Shown: piece after piece, positions 32,366 to 43,225 of the stretch | Position numbering within the stretch: position 1 is the first letter of the stretch | How the letters are laid out: each line of letters opens with the position of its first letter | DNA from: Pisolithus tinctorius | Taxonomy: Eukaryota > Basidiomycota > Agaricomycetes > Boletales > Pisolithaceae | Direction: 5' to 3' | Length of the DNA stretch: 64,000 nt | NCBI GenBank assembly: GCA_024663395.1 | Contig: JANFAH010000009.1 | Span: 124,001 to 188,000, forward strand | Translations under genes and position numbers: made by a program | Notes under the pieces: generated by a model | What the model was told of the DNA's origin: nothing | Database searches by the model: none | What the model saw: the letters and a program-made list of their open reading frames with translations, nothing else

Positions 32366-32766
32366 CAGCAGGTGACAAGGAGGATGACATAGGTGAGGGG
32401 CCTTTGACATCAAAGAAGACTGGTGCTGAGGTTGAGGCCAGTCCAGTGACTGGTGCCCAAATGGAGTGCTTGATCAAAGTGGTTGAGTGCATTGCTGACA
32501 ACATGGCTGGTCTTGCAACAGTGCAGAGAGAAGTCTCCTGGAACTTCTATTGGTTCACCCAGTCATATGAGACCTATGTTGAAGAGTGCATCGAGTTTTT
32601 GGCACCAGATGTGCCTTCAGACCAGGATACCACTGACAAGGAGGACAAGGATGTAGGAGGGCTTGATGAAGAGTTGGAGGGGCTGAGGGAGGAGGAAGGG
32701 GAAAGCCAGTCCTGGTCTGAGTCTGGTGACCAGGCCAGTGCCAGTCCTACTGGGTCCCAAGTCTGA
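32366..32766 (+). pseudogene. Antisense ORF of chromovirus Y, 3' part
   Basis: It continues the antisense protein: GAQMECLIKVVECIADNMA, FTQSYETYVEECIEFLAPD and an acidic end (EELEGLREEEGES), with the stop at 32764-32766. It is colinear with residues about 230-335 of the X copy. It is separated from the 5' part by repeat U. Confidence 0.65.
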
Positions 32767-32944
32767 TGTCACATGCATAGAATAGTGTTTCTTCCTGTAC
32801 ATGTATGGTTGTGAATGTCATTGCCCAGTTCCAGTTCTAAGGTATGAAGGAAAACAAATAAAGAAGAGTAAGAGAAATCAAGGCATAGTAACTATGATAT
32901 AGGTGAAACAGATAAGGAGAAAAGAAACTGAGACCAGTTCATGG

Positions 32945-33247
32945 TTATTCCTTGAAAGGACTGGGTTTGTCTGGGTACCAGTCATGATACTCTTGAACTA
33001 ATTCTGAGGCATTGTCTAACTCCATTGCTAGTACCCAGGTGGTTTCTTCATCAGTTCCCTCATAACCAGTCCACTGCACCAGGTACTGCAACCAACACTT
33101 TCTGTGCCAGTCAACCTTTGAATTGAGTATCTCTGCTACTTTGAATTCTAAGTTGCCATCAACATCTGCTGGTGGGGGTGGAGGTTGAGTCCAGTTGGGT
33201 ATGGTATTTGGGACAGCTGGTTTGAGTTGGGATATGTGGAAGACCAT
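32945..33247 (-). pseudogene. Chromovirus Y chromodomain (inverted)
   Basis: It encodes FHISQLKPAVPNTIPN, VAEILNSKVDWHRKCW, LVQWTGYEGTDEETTW and ELVQEYHDWYPDKPSPF, the integrase C-domain and chromodomain. It runs opposite to the rest of Y pol. It is cut at 33248, next to the Tc1-like sequence, and the integrase core is absent. Confidence 0.85.
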
Positions 33248-33337
33248 TTGGTAATGGTTCTATTATGTCACCATTATGTAACTGAGTGTCAGACACTATA
33301 TAAAAACCCCACCATAGTATGTTTTCCCACCATCACC

Positions 33338-34351
33338 ATGAAATCCATCTCTGCTTCTCAAAGAACCAACATCATCTCTCTCTCCTCTCTTGGTCTTTCC
33401 TCCAGGAAAATTGCTTCCCAAACTGGCCTAGGGCAGTCTACAGTATGCCAGGTCCTTCAGAAACCACAGCCAGAGAGGACTAGGCTTTCTGGTGGCCATC
33501 CATCAAAGCTTACCCCCACCAACAAAAGGGCTATTGTTCAGCAAATCATTACTGGCAGGGCCAAAAATGCTGTCCATGCCACTCAATTCATCAATTCTAT
33601 TATTGATACTCCTGTCTGCCCCCAGACTGCAAGAAATACCCTCAAGAAAGCCTCCTTAAAGGCTGTAGTCAAGAAAAAGAAGCCCTTACTTTCTAATGGA
33701 CACAAGAAGAAAAGGCTAGCCTTTGCTCTCAAGTATCAGCATTGGACTGTGGAGGACTGGAAGAGAGTTATATGGTCAGATGAGACCAAAATTAATAGGA
33801 TTGGGTCAGATGGGCAAGAGTATGTGTGGAAAAGGAAGGGTGAGGGGCTAATTGCTAGAGAGGTCAAGGGTACAGTTAAGTTTGGAGGAGGTTCACTGAT
33901 GGTATGGGGCTGCATAGGGTGGAATGGAGTAGGGGTTCTGAGTTAGGTGGAGGGAAGAATGGATGCTGAACAGTATGTGGCCATTTTGGAGCAGGGGTTG
34001 CTGCAAAGCATGGAAGATTATGGAATTCCAGAAGGTGACATTATCTTTCAACAAGATAATGACCCCAAACACACCTCCAGGAGAGCCCAAATTTGGTTGG
34101 AAGAACAGAAGATCAACCTTCTGGATTGGCCTGCACAACCTCCAGATCTTAATCCCATTGAACATACTTGGAATCACCTCAAGAGATGCCTCTCAGGTTA
34201 TGAGTGTGCTCCCACAGGAGTTCAACTGTGGGAAAGAGTGGTGGAGAAGTGGGGGAAGATTGATGAGGAGCAATGTCAAACATGGATAGAAAGCATGCCC
34301 AGAAGGATTGAAGCAGTTATTAAGGCCAAAGGAGGTCATACCAAGTACTAG
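33338..34351 (+). pseudogene. Tc1/mariner (DD34E) transposase with one stop
   Basis: From the Met at 33338 (MKSISASQRTNII) there are 337 codon positions. An N-terminal paired helix-turn-helix (LSSRKIASQTGLGQSTV) is followed by the catalytic triad: D in WSDETKINRIG, D in IIFQQDNDPKHTS and E in PDLNPIEHTWNHLK. The second D and the E are 34 residues apart, the Tc1 spacing. A single TAG at 33944-33946 interrupts it; everything else is open, so decay is slight compared with its surroundings. No left terminal repeat was found at 33248-33337; outward-facing end motifs lie to the right (34369, 34581). Confidence 0.92.
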
Positions 34352-34368
34352 ATACTTAGATTGATATA

Positions 34369-34581
34369 CAGTCAAAAAACTGACCACATGAGTCATCATT
34401 TTGAAATGGCTGCCATTTGATCAAACCTTATCCAAAACCCTTGACCCCTGCACCAATAGAGAGCCAAAGGTAAGGGCTTTGTTTCATACACTTAGAGGTT
34501 AGGGCCTAGGTTAGGGGGTATGGGGGATTATTGACTTTAGTGAAAAATGTTCAAACATGTGGTCAGTTTTTTGAGCCACTG
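34369..34581. mobile_element. Short inverted-terminal-repeat element or Tc1 3' end (213 bp)
   Basis: Flanked by TA at 34367-34368 and 34582-34583. The left end CAGTCAAAAAACTGACCACA and the reverse of the right end (CAGTGGCTCAAAAAACTGAC) match apart from a 4-bp gap. No coding. Either a MITE, or the 3' region of the neighbouring Tc1 element with internal inverted end motifs. Confidence 0.6.
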
Positions 34582-34583
34582 TA

Positions 34584-36149
34584 CAGTGAGGGACAAAAGC
34601 ATTGCAATGTTTGTGAGGTGTGACTTGCTGCTGACATAGCTCAGGCTATTCTGCACAGATAATCATGATACCTATACCATTGGAAAGGGGTGAGTCTAAG
34701 CTTTCCAGAGCACTAAGGTCCAGTCCAAACAAAGCAATACATGCAGAGATACACCCTATTCTTTCTCAAAAGTGCATTGCAACACTTTTGTCCCTGACTG
34801 ATGAAATAGTGAAAAGTGACCTTTTGATGGGATTGAGGGCATGAAAGATGGGAAAATATGATTACATAATGAACCACATGATCATCCAGACGATTTGTCA
34901 GCATGTAAACAATGACAAACATTGGACTTGTACCATTAACCCTCCTTCTTTTACCACAACTTATGAAATCATCTCTCTAGCTCACATGGTCATTTTCCCA
35001 AGGAATTCTTATCAAATACTGGTGGCCACCACAGTGCATCAGTATAACATGCTCTCAGAACCATCATTCCCTTAAAAAACCTGCTGTCAGTCATTCCCTG
35101 GACTGTTTCCCCCCATGCCTGATGTGTTCTGGGACTAATCAGTACTTGGAAGGCTGAGAATGTTTTGGAGGTCAACCTGGCACTTCAGAACATGATGGAC
35201 AAACCAGTCCCATCTCAACCAATGTATTTCTGGCACAGGAACACTGGTATGGAAGTTGGGGTGAGACAAAACCTCCTTGTGCTCTGAGCACCATAAGAGG
35301 ATTCACTACATCTTGCTCTGATCTGAACTGTAGATGACTGGGGAAGGATTGTTTGGTCATATGTGACCAAAGGCAATATTCAGGGCCAGATGGAAGCACA
35401 GGATTCTGCTCCATGGCAATTCATAGCATATCCTTCTGATGACACCCAGGGGTAAAGGGGACTTTGTCTTGCCCTAACATCCATACCACTGTCCCTGTTC
35501 CATAAATGCATTGGTTGAGAGGGGACTGGTTTGTCCATCATGTTCTGAAGTGCCAGATTGACTTCCATAACATTTTCAGCCTTCCAAGTACTGATTAGTC
35601 CCAGAACACATCAGGCATGGGGGGAAACAGTCCAGGGAATGACTGACAGCAGGTTTTTTAAGGGAATGATGGTTCTGAGAGCATGTTATACTGATGCACT
35701 GTGGTGGCCACCAGTATTTGATAAGAATTCCTTGGGAAAATGACCATGTGAGCTAGAGAGATGATTTCATGAGTTGTGGTAAAAGAGGGAGGGTTAATGG
35801 TACAAGTCCAATGTTTGTCATTGTTTACATGCTGACAAATCATCTGGATGATCATGTGGTTCATTATGTAATCATATTTTCCCATCCTTCATGCCCTCAA
35901 TCCCATCAAAAGGTCACTTTTCACTATTTCACCAGTCAGGGACAAAAGTGTTGCAATGCACTTTTGAGAAAGAATAGGGTGTATCTTGGCATGTATTGCT
36001 TTGTTTGGACTGAACCTTAGTGCACTGGAAGGCTTAGAGTCACCCCTTTCCAATGGTATAGGTATCATGATTATCTGTGCAGAATAGCCTGAGCTACACT
36101 AGCAACAACTCACACCTCACAAACATTGCAATGCTTTTGTCCCTCACTG
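34584..36149. mobile_element. Foldback element FB-2, Tc1-type ends (TSD TA)
   Basis: 1,566 bp, close to FB-0. Ends CAGTGAGGGACAAAAGCATT with TA at 34582-34583 and 36150-36151. The arms 34584-35330 and 35400-36149 are inverted copies. It sits inside LTR H, whose remaining 3' part is 36152-36345. Mirror-image frames such as 34848-35075 (plus) and 35658-35885 (minus) reflect the arms, not genes. Confidence 0.9.
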
Positions 36150-36151
36150 TA

Positions 36152-36345
36152 GTCTCATCTAACCCAGTCCCCTCTGTTCTCTGTCTTCTGCCTCTTGACT
36201 GGACTATGGGCCCACACAAGGGAATAGCACTGCACCTTCAGTCACTAAGTCCAATAGTCCAAAACAATCCAGTATCTCATGTTACCCTCTGACCCCTGGC
36301 TGGACTCTGGACCAGCCTTGGACTGGTGATGAACTGGACTTAACA
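36152..36345 (+). repeat. 3' terminal part of chromovirus Y 3' LTR (H)
   Basis: It runs from GTCTCATCTAACCC to GGACTTAACA and is followed by the duplication ACACC. It aligns with 24570-24755. Confidence 0.85.
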
Positions 36346-36350
36346 ACACC

Positions 36351-36605
36351 TGACTCATGCCCTTCAATTCTGGAATTACTACTTCCCCATCTGGAAACAC
36401 TGTCCATCTGTCATGCCATCTTTGGATCAAAGGATGTCTCTGCTGAGGTCTGACATGCATCATCACCCCCTAATGTGATATCAGTGTGCTTACTCAATTT
36501 CTGACATTCTTTGACTCATTCTGTGATATTTTGACTGTCCTTGATTTGTTTATTGCCAATACTTACCAATCCCCCTTGCTTACTTTTTGTTTCTTGCTTA
36601 CTCAG
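36351..36605. mobile_element. Repeat U, copy 1 right part
   Basis: It continues U after the chromovirus insertion (TGACTCATGCCCTTC...). It is the reverse complement of about 31130-31390. It ends where copia #2 begins, in RT-linker sequence. No ORF is supported. Confidence 0.6.
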
Positions 36606-36789
36606 CATAAGTCAGTGGTTCATCAGGGAGAGCTGCAGACATGGCCAGCTCATCATCACTGTCATCCTCATCAACTACATCATCCAACTGTGCAGGGGAG
36701 AGCTTCCACCACTCCCTAGGTTTCTGTCTTTGCCTTGGAGGCAATCTGGCGCCAATTCTGATGGGACTGGGAGGTCTAGGAGGTGGTGA

Positions 36790-37076
36790 TGTTCAAATAA
36801 CCCAACCTGAAGGCCTTGTGCCCAGTGTAAGGGACTGATATTGAAGTAAATACTACAGGAGACATACCTTGTGCCCAGTGTAAGAGACTGAAGAAAATGT
36901 CACTGGGCACAGAGCAGTAAGTGCGCAAAAATGATAAACAAATGTAAATTGTAAACAAAAGCAAAGCAAGGACACTTAGAGCGCAGCTAAGTGTCCACAA
37001 CAAGTCTGTAGAGTGAGAAAAGCACATAATAAAAGACAAACTGTGAAATGAGGTGCACAGGCACCACATATGAACA
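36790..37076 (-). mobile_element. Solo copia LTR (TSD GGTGA)
   Basis: 287 bp, TGTTCAAATAACCC to CATATGAACA, between GGTGA at 36785-36789 and 37077-37081. It splits the proline-rich linker between integrase and RT of copia #2. Long form with two GTGCCCAGTGTAAG-type repeats. Confidence 0.9.
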
Positions 37077-37955
37077 GGTGAAGGTGATGGAGTGTGAGGA
37101 GGCGCTGGGACGAGCTCTGGAGCAGCAATTGGAGGTGGAATGGGATCTGGATCACCTGCTGCAAGGTCTTCATCTCCCCCCTGATCCAGATCATCATCAG
37201 ACTCACATTCAGAGTCCAAATTTCGTTGTGGATGATAGATATCAGTGGCAGGAGGTTTTTGGTTGTCAGATAGAGGGGTGAATGATGTTGAGGGAGGTTT
37301 AGGAGGGATAGGCACAGATAGCGAAGGTGTAGAAGGGCGAGCAGCTAGAGGGAAATACCTCTCATCAAAATCAGCCCTTTCTGAGATTACTGTGCACTTT
37401 GTGGTGGGATTGTAGAATTTCCAGCCTTTGTAGCCCTCAGGGTAGCCAATAAATACACATTTCTCCATGTGTGGATCTAGAGGTCGCCTCTTGTCTCTCT
37501 GGATGTGTACATAGGCTGTACAGCCCCAGACTCAAAGGTGGGAGAGGTCTGGCTTGTGTCCATGCCATAGTTCATATGGGATCGCATTTGGGACAGCTTC
37601 AGTGGGGCACCTGTTCCATACATGGACCAGGGAAGTGAGGCATTCACCCCAGAAGGCTTTGGGGAGTCCAGATTCATCCAGCATCACAGTAATTCGCTCT
37701 GAAAGCACCCTATTAGCTCGTTCTGCCACTCCATTCTGCTGTGGGTGATTCCTGACAGTGTGCTGGCACAGGATGCCACACTGCGTGGTGAAATCGATGA
37801 AGGAATTGCTCATATACTCCCCTCCTTTATCATCGCGCAAAATCTTGATTTTTCGTTCGCTCTGGTTCTCTGCAAAGGCCTTGAAGGTCTTAAAGGCTTC
37901 GAAAACCTCTGATTTCGCTTTGATGGGCAAAACAAAGCGATAGCGCGAATAATCA

Positions 37956-38245
37956 TGTTCACTTTAGGTGCCTGTGCACCTCAGAGTTCGCATTTCTCAC
38001 TTTGTTATATTTCCTATTGACCCTACAACTAGCATTGGACACTTAGCTTCGCTTTAAATGTCCTTGGTTTGTTTCTGTTTATTGTTTATCTTTGTTTATC
38101 ATTTTTGCACACTTACTGCTGTGTGCCCAGTGAAGTTTTCTTCAGTCTCTTACACTGGGCACCAGGTATGTTGTATGTAGCATTTTGCTCAATTCTAGTC
38201 TCTTACACTGGGCACCAGTGGCCTGAAGTTGTGGTTATCTGAACA
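37956..38245 (+). mobile_element. Solo copia LTR at left inversion breakpoint
   Basis: 290 bp, TGTTCACTTTAGG to TTATCTGAACA. Left flank AATCA, right flank GGCTA; these do not match each other but match, in reverse, the flanks of the LTR at 39417-39652. Confidence 0.9.
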
Positions 38246-39416
38246 GGCTATGGTGCGCTCTTTAGGCAAAGATTACTCGCATTTTGCCTCCTCTCTCCTC
38301 CTGTTCCAATCTCTGGACAAGGACAAACTCAAAGAAGCGTTCCTGGCTGAAGAATCGCAGCACAAGCATTGTCCTGATGCAGGGACATCTGGCACCGTGT
38401 TATTCACCTCCTCCGCCAATTGCAAGTGCCCAGCTTCGTCGCCTTGCTTGTTCTGTGATTATCCAGACCACTGTGTCCACAAATGTCAATACCTGGGGAG
38501 ATCAAAGGCTTTCTATCACTCTAGGAAGAATAAGAAGAACAAGAAGAGTGCTAACACCGCAAATCAAGCCTCTCCTTCGTCTACTTCCTCCCCATCAACT
38601 GGGACAGTGCCATCAACCTCCTCACCAAACCAGAGCGCATCCCAAGCGGTAGAATTCGCAGGAAATGCAAATTGTTGTTCCCTTGACCCCTCCTCTCCTC
38701 TGTGCCCCCTCCAGCTCGATGCTGACGTCCATTGGAATGCAGATACAGGCACCACTTCTCATATGATGCCTCATCAACACTGGCTGCGACATTACAGCCA
38801 ACAACGCGTTCCAGTGCGTCTGGCAGACAACAATATTGTCTAATCAGCTGGGGTGGGGTCAGTAGTGTTTGAGCCTGTGGTGGGGGGTAAGAAACGTCGT
38901 CCTGTCAAATTTAGCAATGTCCTACATGCCCCTGACCTGACAAATAATCTATTATCTGTGATATATCTCTGTCGCAACAAGGGCTTCACTGTAAGCATTG
39001 ATTCTTCGCAAATGTCCTTCAGGCAGCGCCCTGGTCCTACCCTCTTCGTTGCAAGAATTTTGGACAACAACTCCGCTTTCCTGGAGGGTGACACTGTTCC
39101 CCTCAGTGAATATGCCTCTGCTGCGATGACTTTGCCCCTGGATTTGGACTTGTGGCACAGGAGACTTGCCCATCACAATCTCACAGGTGTTAAAACCCTC
39201 CTGGAGCGCCAGCTAGTCACTGGTATGTCCTTGGATAGCCAGGCTAAGCCTGACCGAGTCTGTGAACCCTGTTTGGCTGGTAAAATGCATGCAAATCCCT
39301 TCCCCAGCTCATCCACTCGTGCCTCCAGGCCCTTAGAACTCGTGCACAGTGATGTACACTCTGTTGGCCACCCCTCCTCTCTGGATACAAATACTGGGTG
39401 ACTTTTATCAATGATT

Positions 39417-39652
39417 TGTTCAGATAACCACAACTTCAGGCCACTGGTGCCCAGTGTAAGAGACTGAAGAAAACTTCACTGGGCACACAGCAGTAAGTGT
39501 GCAAAAATGATAAACAAAGATAAACAATAAACAGAAACAAACAAGGACATTTAAAGCGAAGCTAAGTGTCCAATGCTAGTTGTAGGGTCAATAGGAAATA
39601 TAACAAAGTGAGAAATGCGAACTCTGAGGTGCACAGGCACCTAAAGTGAACA
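39417..39652 (-). mobile_element. Solo copia LTR at right inversion breakpoint
   Basis: 236 bp short form, TGTTCAGATAACC to CTAAAGTGAACA. Left flank TGATT (reverse of AATCA), right flank TAGCC (reverse of GGCTA). It lacks one copy of the direct-repeat module present in the long form. Confidence 0.9.
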
Positions 39653-40039
39653 TAGCCATGCAGACAAGCTCATTGTCCATATCCTTGATGGAGTATGGAG
39701 TAGTAGAGTCCTTGGGGTGCAATTCTTGAATTCTAGACATAGAATCTTCGATTCTAGCGATTAGGGAGCTGAGGGACTCATCTGGCTGCTTCCTGATCGA
39801 AAAGAGATCGTCCCAGGCATTAAAACGAGCTCCAGGGCGCTGCTGGAGGTGAATGGAGGCCAGAGTCGACCAGATTTGCACTGGGTCATCCTGTACAGCA
39901 TCCACATGCGTCCTCTGCTCGCTAGAGAGGGCCAGGTAGAGTGCTCCTGCTGCTTTGTCCGCTCTGAGGTCCCATTTTGCTCTAGCTTCGGTTTTGGACT
40001 CATCAGGGCGCTCTTCAGTGCCACTGACAATAGTCCAGA

Positions 40040-40326
40040 TGTTCACATTAGGTGCCTGTGCACCTCATTTTCGCATTTATTACTTTGTTATCCTATTGAC
40101 CATGCAGATTAGCATTGGACACTTAGCTTCACTCTAAGTGTCCTTGGTTTGTTTCTGTTTATTGTTTATCATTGTTTATCATTTTTGCGCACTTACTGCT
40201 GTGTGCCCAGTGAAGTTTTCCTTCAGTCTCTTACACTGGGCACCAGGTATGTTATCTGTAGTATTTTGCTCAATTTAAGTCTCTTACACTGGCCACCAGT
40301 GGCCTGAAGCTGTGGTTATCTGAACA
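40040..40326 (+). mobile_element. Solo copia LTR in gag (TSD CCAGA)
   Basis: 287 bp, TGTTCACATTAGG to TTATCTGAACA, flanked by CCAGA at 40035-40039 and 40327-40331. Removal restores the gag reading for GLWTIVSGTEE. Confidence 0.92.
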
Positions 40327-40619
40327 CCAGAGGCCTTTGGTGTGCAGGAAAGCCTTCATTTCGCCTTTCCAGGTGTTATAGTTGGAGGAGGTGAGTTTGG
40401 TCACAGAGAGCAACGAGTGGGAGTGGTCCTTGGCCATTGGGGCGATATTCGCGAGTAGAAGAGGAGCAGGGAATGGATGGGGTGAGTCTCGATGCCGGCA
40501 GGCCAGAAAGTCGCAATAGAGGACAAAGGAGTGGGTTTGGCAGGTCGAAAATTTGCGCAGAGGTGGATAACGTGTCATATGACGTGTCTGGGAATTCCTA
40601 GAGTGCGGGGCTCATTACC

Positions 40620-40853
40620 TGTTAAGATATCCCACAAAGTAGGCCTTGTGCCCAGTGTAAGAGACTGAAGAAATTTTCACTGGGCACAGAGCAGTAAGTG
40701 CACAAAAATGATAAACAAATGTATTTAATATACAAAAGCAAACCAAGGACACTTAGAGCGAAGTCCAGTGTCCACTACAAGTCTGTAGAGTTAGAAAAGA
40801 ACATAATAAAAGATACAATGCGAAATGAGGTGCACAGGCACCACATATGAACA
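40620..40853 (-). repeat. 5' LTR of copia #2 (short form)
   Basis: 234 bp from TGTTAAGATATCCC to CATATGAACA. The PBS variant GGTAATGAGCCCCGCAC lies directly on its inner side (40603-40619). Its outer side joins copia #3 without a recognisable duplication, after 17 unexplained bases. Confidence 0.8.
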
Positions 40854-40870
40854 TCTCCTTGTCAGTGATC

Positions 40871-43225
40871 ACATAACCACCTGTAGAGCGACCAGTGTCC
40901 TTGCAACCACCATGATCTGCATCAGAAAAGGTAGTGAAAGGTTCAGGAGTCGAAGGGTCAGGGGAATAAGTGATGGAGTAGTCCAGAGTACCCTTTAGAT
41001 AGCGCATAAGGTGCTTCACAGCAAGCCAATGAGCCCAGCCAGGATTGGAGTTGAATCTGGCCAGAACTCCAACTGTGTAGGCAATATCTGGGCGAGTGGT
41101 GGTGGCTAGGTACATTAAAGCACCTACAGCAGAGAGGTATGGGATTTTTCGCATAGTGTCGACCTCATCAGGTGTTTGGGGCGATTGCTGACGAGATAGG
41201 CGGATATTGGGTTCCATGGGAGTCGAAATAGGCTTACAGTCAGCCATTCCAAATCGCTCTAAGATATCTAGGCAATACTGGCGCTGAGAGAGCGAAATCG
41301 AGCGATTGGAGCGGTCCCTGTCAATTTTGATGCCTAGCAGCTGAGTGGTAGGGCCCAGATCGTGGATTTTGAAGTGTCTGCTCAGCTGAGAGACAAAGGA
41401 GTTGATGGCAGCTTCAGACTGCGAAGCAAGGGTCATATCATCGACAAAAACAGGGAGAATGATGGTGATGCCATTTTTTGAGTAGATATAGATGCTGGCA
41501 TCAGAATATGTCTGTCTGAAGTCGAGGGACTTGAGGACTGAGCGCATCTTCTTGTTCCAACGATTTCCACCCTGTTTGCTGCCATAGATTGCTTTCTGAA
41601 GGAGACACACCTGTGATTTTGGGTCTCCTTCTATAAATCCTTCAGGTTGCGCCATATAAACCTCACAATCCATCTCCCCATTGAGATAGGCATGAGAGAC
41701 ATCTACAGAGCGCAGATGGAGGTCCTGTAGTGCAGCAAGAGCCAGGATGACTCTGATGGAGGAGAGGCGAGCTGTAGGAGCAAATACTTCGAGATAGTCA
41801 AAACCAGGGCGCTGGTTATACCCCTTGGCGACTAATCGAGCCTTGTAGCGGTCTATGGAGCCATCAGCATTGCGCTTGACCTTAAATACCCACTTGGAGC
41901 CAATAACTTTGCTCCCAGCAGGCCTAGGGACAATCCTCCAAGTCCCATTGCTCTGATGCGCAGCTAGCTCCTCCAAGGCTGCTTCTCGCCATTTGTCCGC
42001 ATCAGGACGCTTCATGGCTTCAGCATAAGTGAGTGGCTCATCAGGGAGCCCTGCAGACATTGCCAATTCATCATCACTGTCATCCTCATCAACTACATCC
42101 TCCAACTGCGCAGGAGAGAGCTTCCACCATTCCCTAGGTTTTTGTCTTCGCCTTGGAGGCAATCTGGCACCAATTCCGATGGGACTGGGCGGTCTAGGTG
42201 GTGGTGTAGGAGATGGTGTGCGAGGAGGCGGTGGAACGAGCTCTGGAGCAGCAATTTGAGGTGGAATGGGATCTGGATCACCTCCTGCAGGGTCTTCATC
42301 TCCCCCGTGATCCAGATCATCATTGGGTTCGCTTTCAGAGTCCAGGTCTGATTGAGGATGATAGACATCAGTGGAAAGCAGTGGTTGAGTGTTGGGTAAG
42401 CTGATTGATGAAGTTGAGGGAGATTTGGGAGTAACAGGCGCAGGTAGGGAAGGTCTGGAAGGGCGAGTGGCTAGAGGGAAATACCTCTCATCAAAATCAG
42501 CCCTTTCTGAGATCAGGGTGCGCTTGGAGGTGGGATTATAGAACTTCCAGCCTTTGTATCCCTGAGGGTAGCCTATAAAGACGCATTTCTCCACATGGGA
42601 GTCAAGGGGTCGCCTTTTGTCTTTCTGGACATGCACATAGGCAGTACAGCCCCAGACTCGAAGGTGGGAGAGATCTGGTTTGTGCCCATGCCATAGCTCA
42701 TAAGGGGTCGCATTTGGGATGGCTTCTGTGGGGCACCTGTTCCATACATGGACCAGGGAAGCGAGGCATTCACCCCAGAAGGCTTTGGGAAGCCCTGAGT
42801 CATCTAGCATCGCAGTGATTCGTTCGGATAGCACCCTATTAGCTCGCTCAGCAACTCCATTCTGCTGGGGGCGATTCCTGACTGTATGCTGGCGCAGGAT
42901 GCCGCACTGGGTGGTAAAATTGATGAAGGAGTTGCTCATGTACTCTCCTCCTTTGTCATCGCGCAAAATCTTGATTTTTCGTTCGCTCTGGTTCTCTGCA
43001 AAGGCCTTAAAGGTCTTGAAGGCTTCGAAAACCTCTGATTTCGCTTTGATAGGCAAAACAAAGCGATAGCGCGAATAATCATCAATGAATGTGACCCAAT
43101 ATTTGTATCCAGCGAAGGAGGGATGGCCCACAGAGTGTACATCGCTGTGGACGAGTTCTAGGGGTCTGGAGGCACGAGTAGATGAGCTGGGGAAGGGATT
43201 TGCATGCATCTTGCCAGCCAGGCAT
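40871..43225 (-). pseudogene. Copia #3 pol: integrase to RNase H, truncated at both ends
   Basis: About 785 uninterrupted codons: integrase zinc end (CLAGKMHANPF), D-D-E core (HSDVHSVGHPSFAGY; ILRDDKGGEYMSN; QQNGVAERAN), Pro/Asp-rich linker (TPSPTPPPRPPSPIGIG), RT (WVFKVKRNADGSIDRY; VFVDDMTLAS), and RNase H up to HGGCKDTGRSTGGYV. Downstream the frame runs into copia #2's LTR. Upstream it meets, head to head, the leader of copia #4 at 43226. It is the best-preserved RT in the window, but gag, protease and both LTRs are missing. Confidence 0.93.

Larger units (their letters stand above)
24171..36345 (+). mobile_element. Chromovirus Y, full-length but rearranged and loaded with insertions
   Basis: The outer limits are set by ACACC duplications at 24166-24170 and 36346-36350 within repeat U, whose halves join cleanly across the gap. 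Order: 5' LTR, gag, pol to the integrase N-domain, foldback fragment, then an inverted block (about 28807-34583) holding the 3' LTR start, antisense ORF and chromodomain in reverse, then a foldback element and the 3' end of the LTR. The integrase core is missing. Confidence 0.75.
36606..40619 (-). pseudogene. Copia #2 gag-pol remnant with three solo LTRs and an internal inversion
   Basis: Minus-strand pieces: RT linker and integrase C-part (36606-36789, 37082-37955), gag (39658-40039, 40332-40440) and leader with PBS (40441-40619). The segment 38251-39411 (gag end, protease, integrase start) is in plus orientation between oppositely oriented LTRs. RT and RNase H are missing beyond 36606. Frames carry N(A)DTGTTSHMMPH, RLADNNIV followed by a TAA, and integrase YLCRNKGFTVS, SDVHSVGHPSS. 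The piece is inactive. Confidence 0.85.

Noticed and set aside
33185..33337. Tc1 transposase starting at 33185
   Set aside because: That part reads chromodomain-antisense and LTR-like spacer; the helix-turn-helix begins after the Met at 33338.
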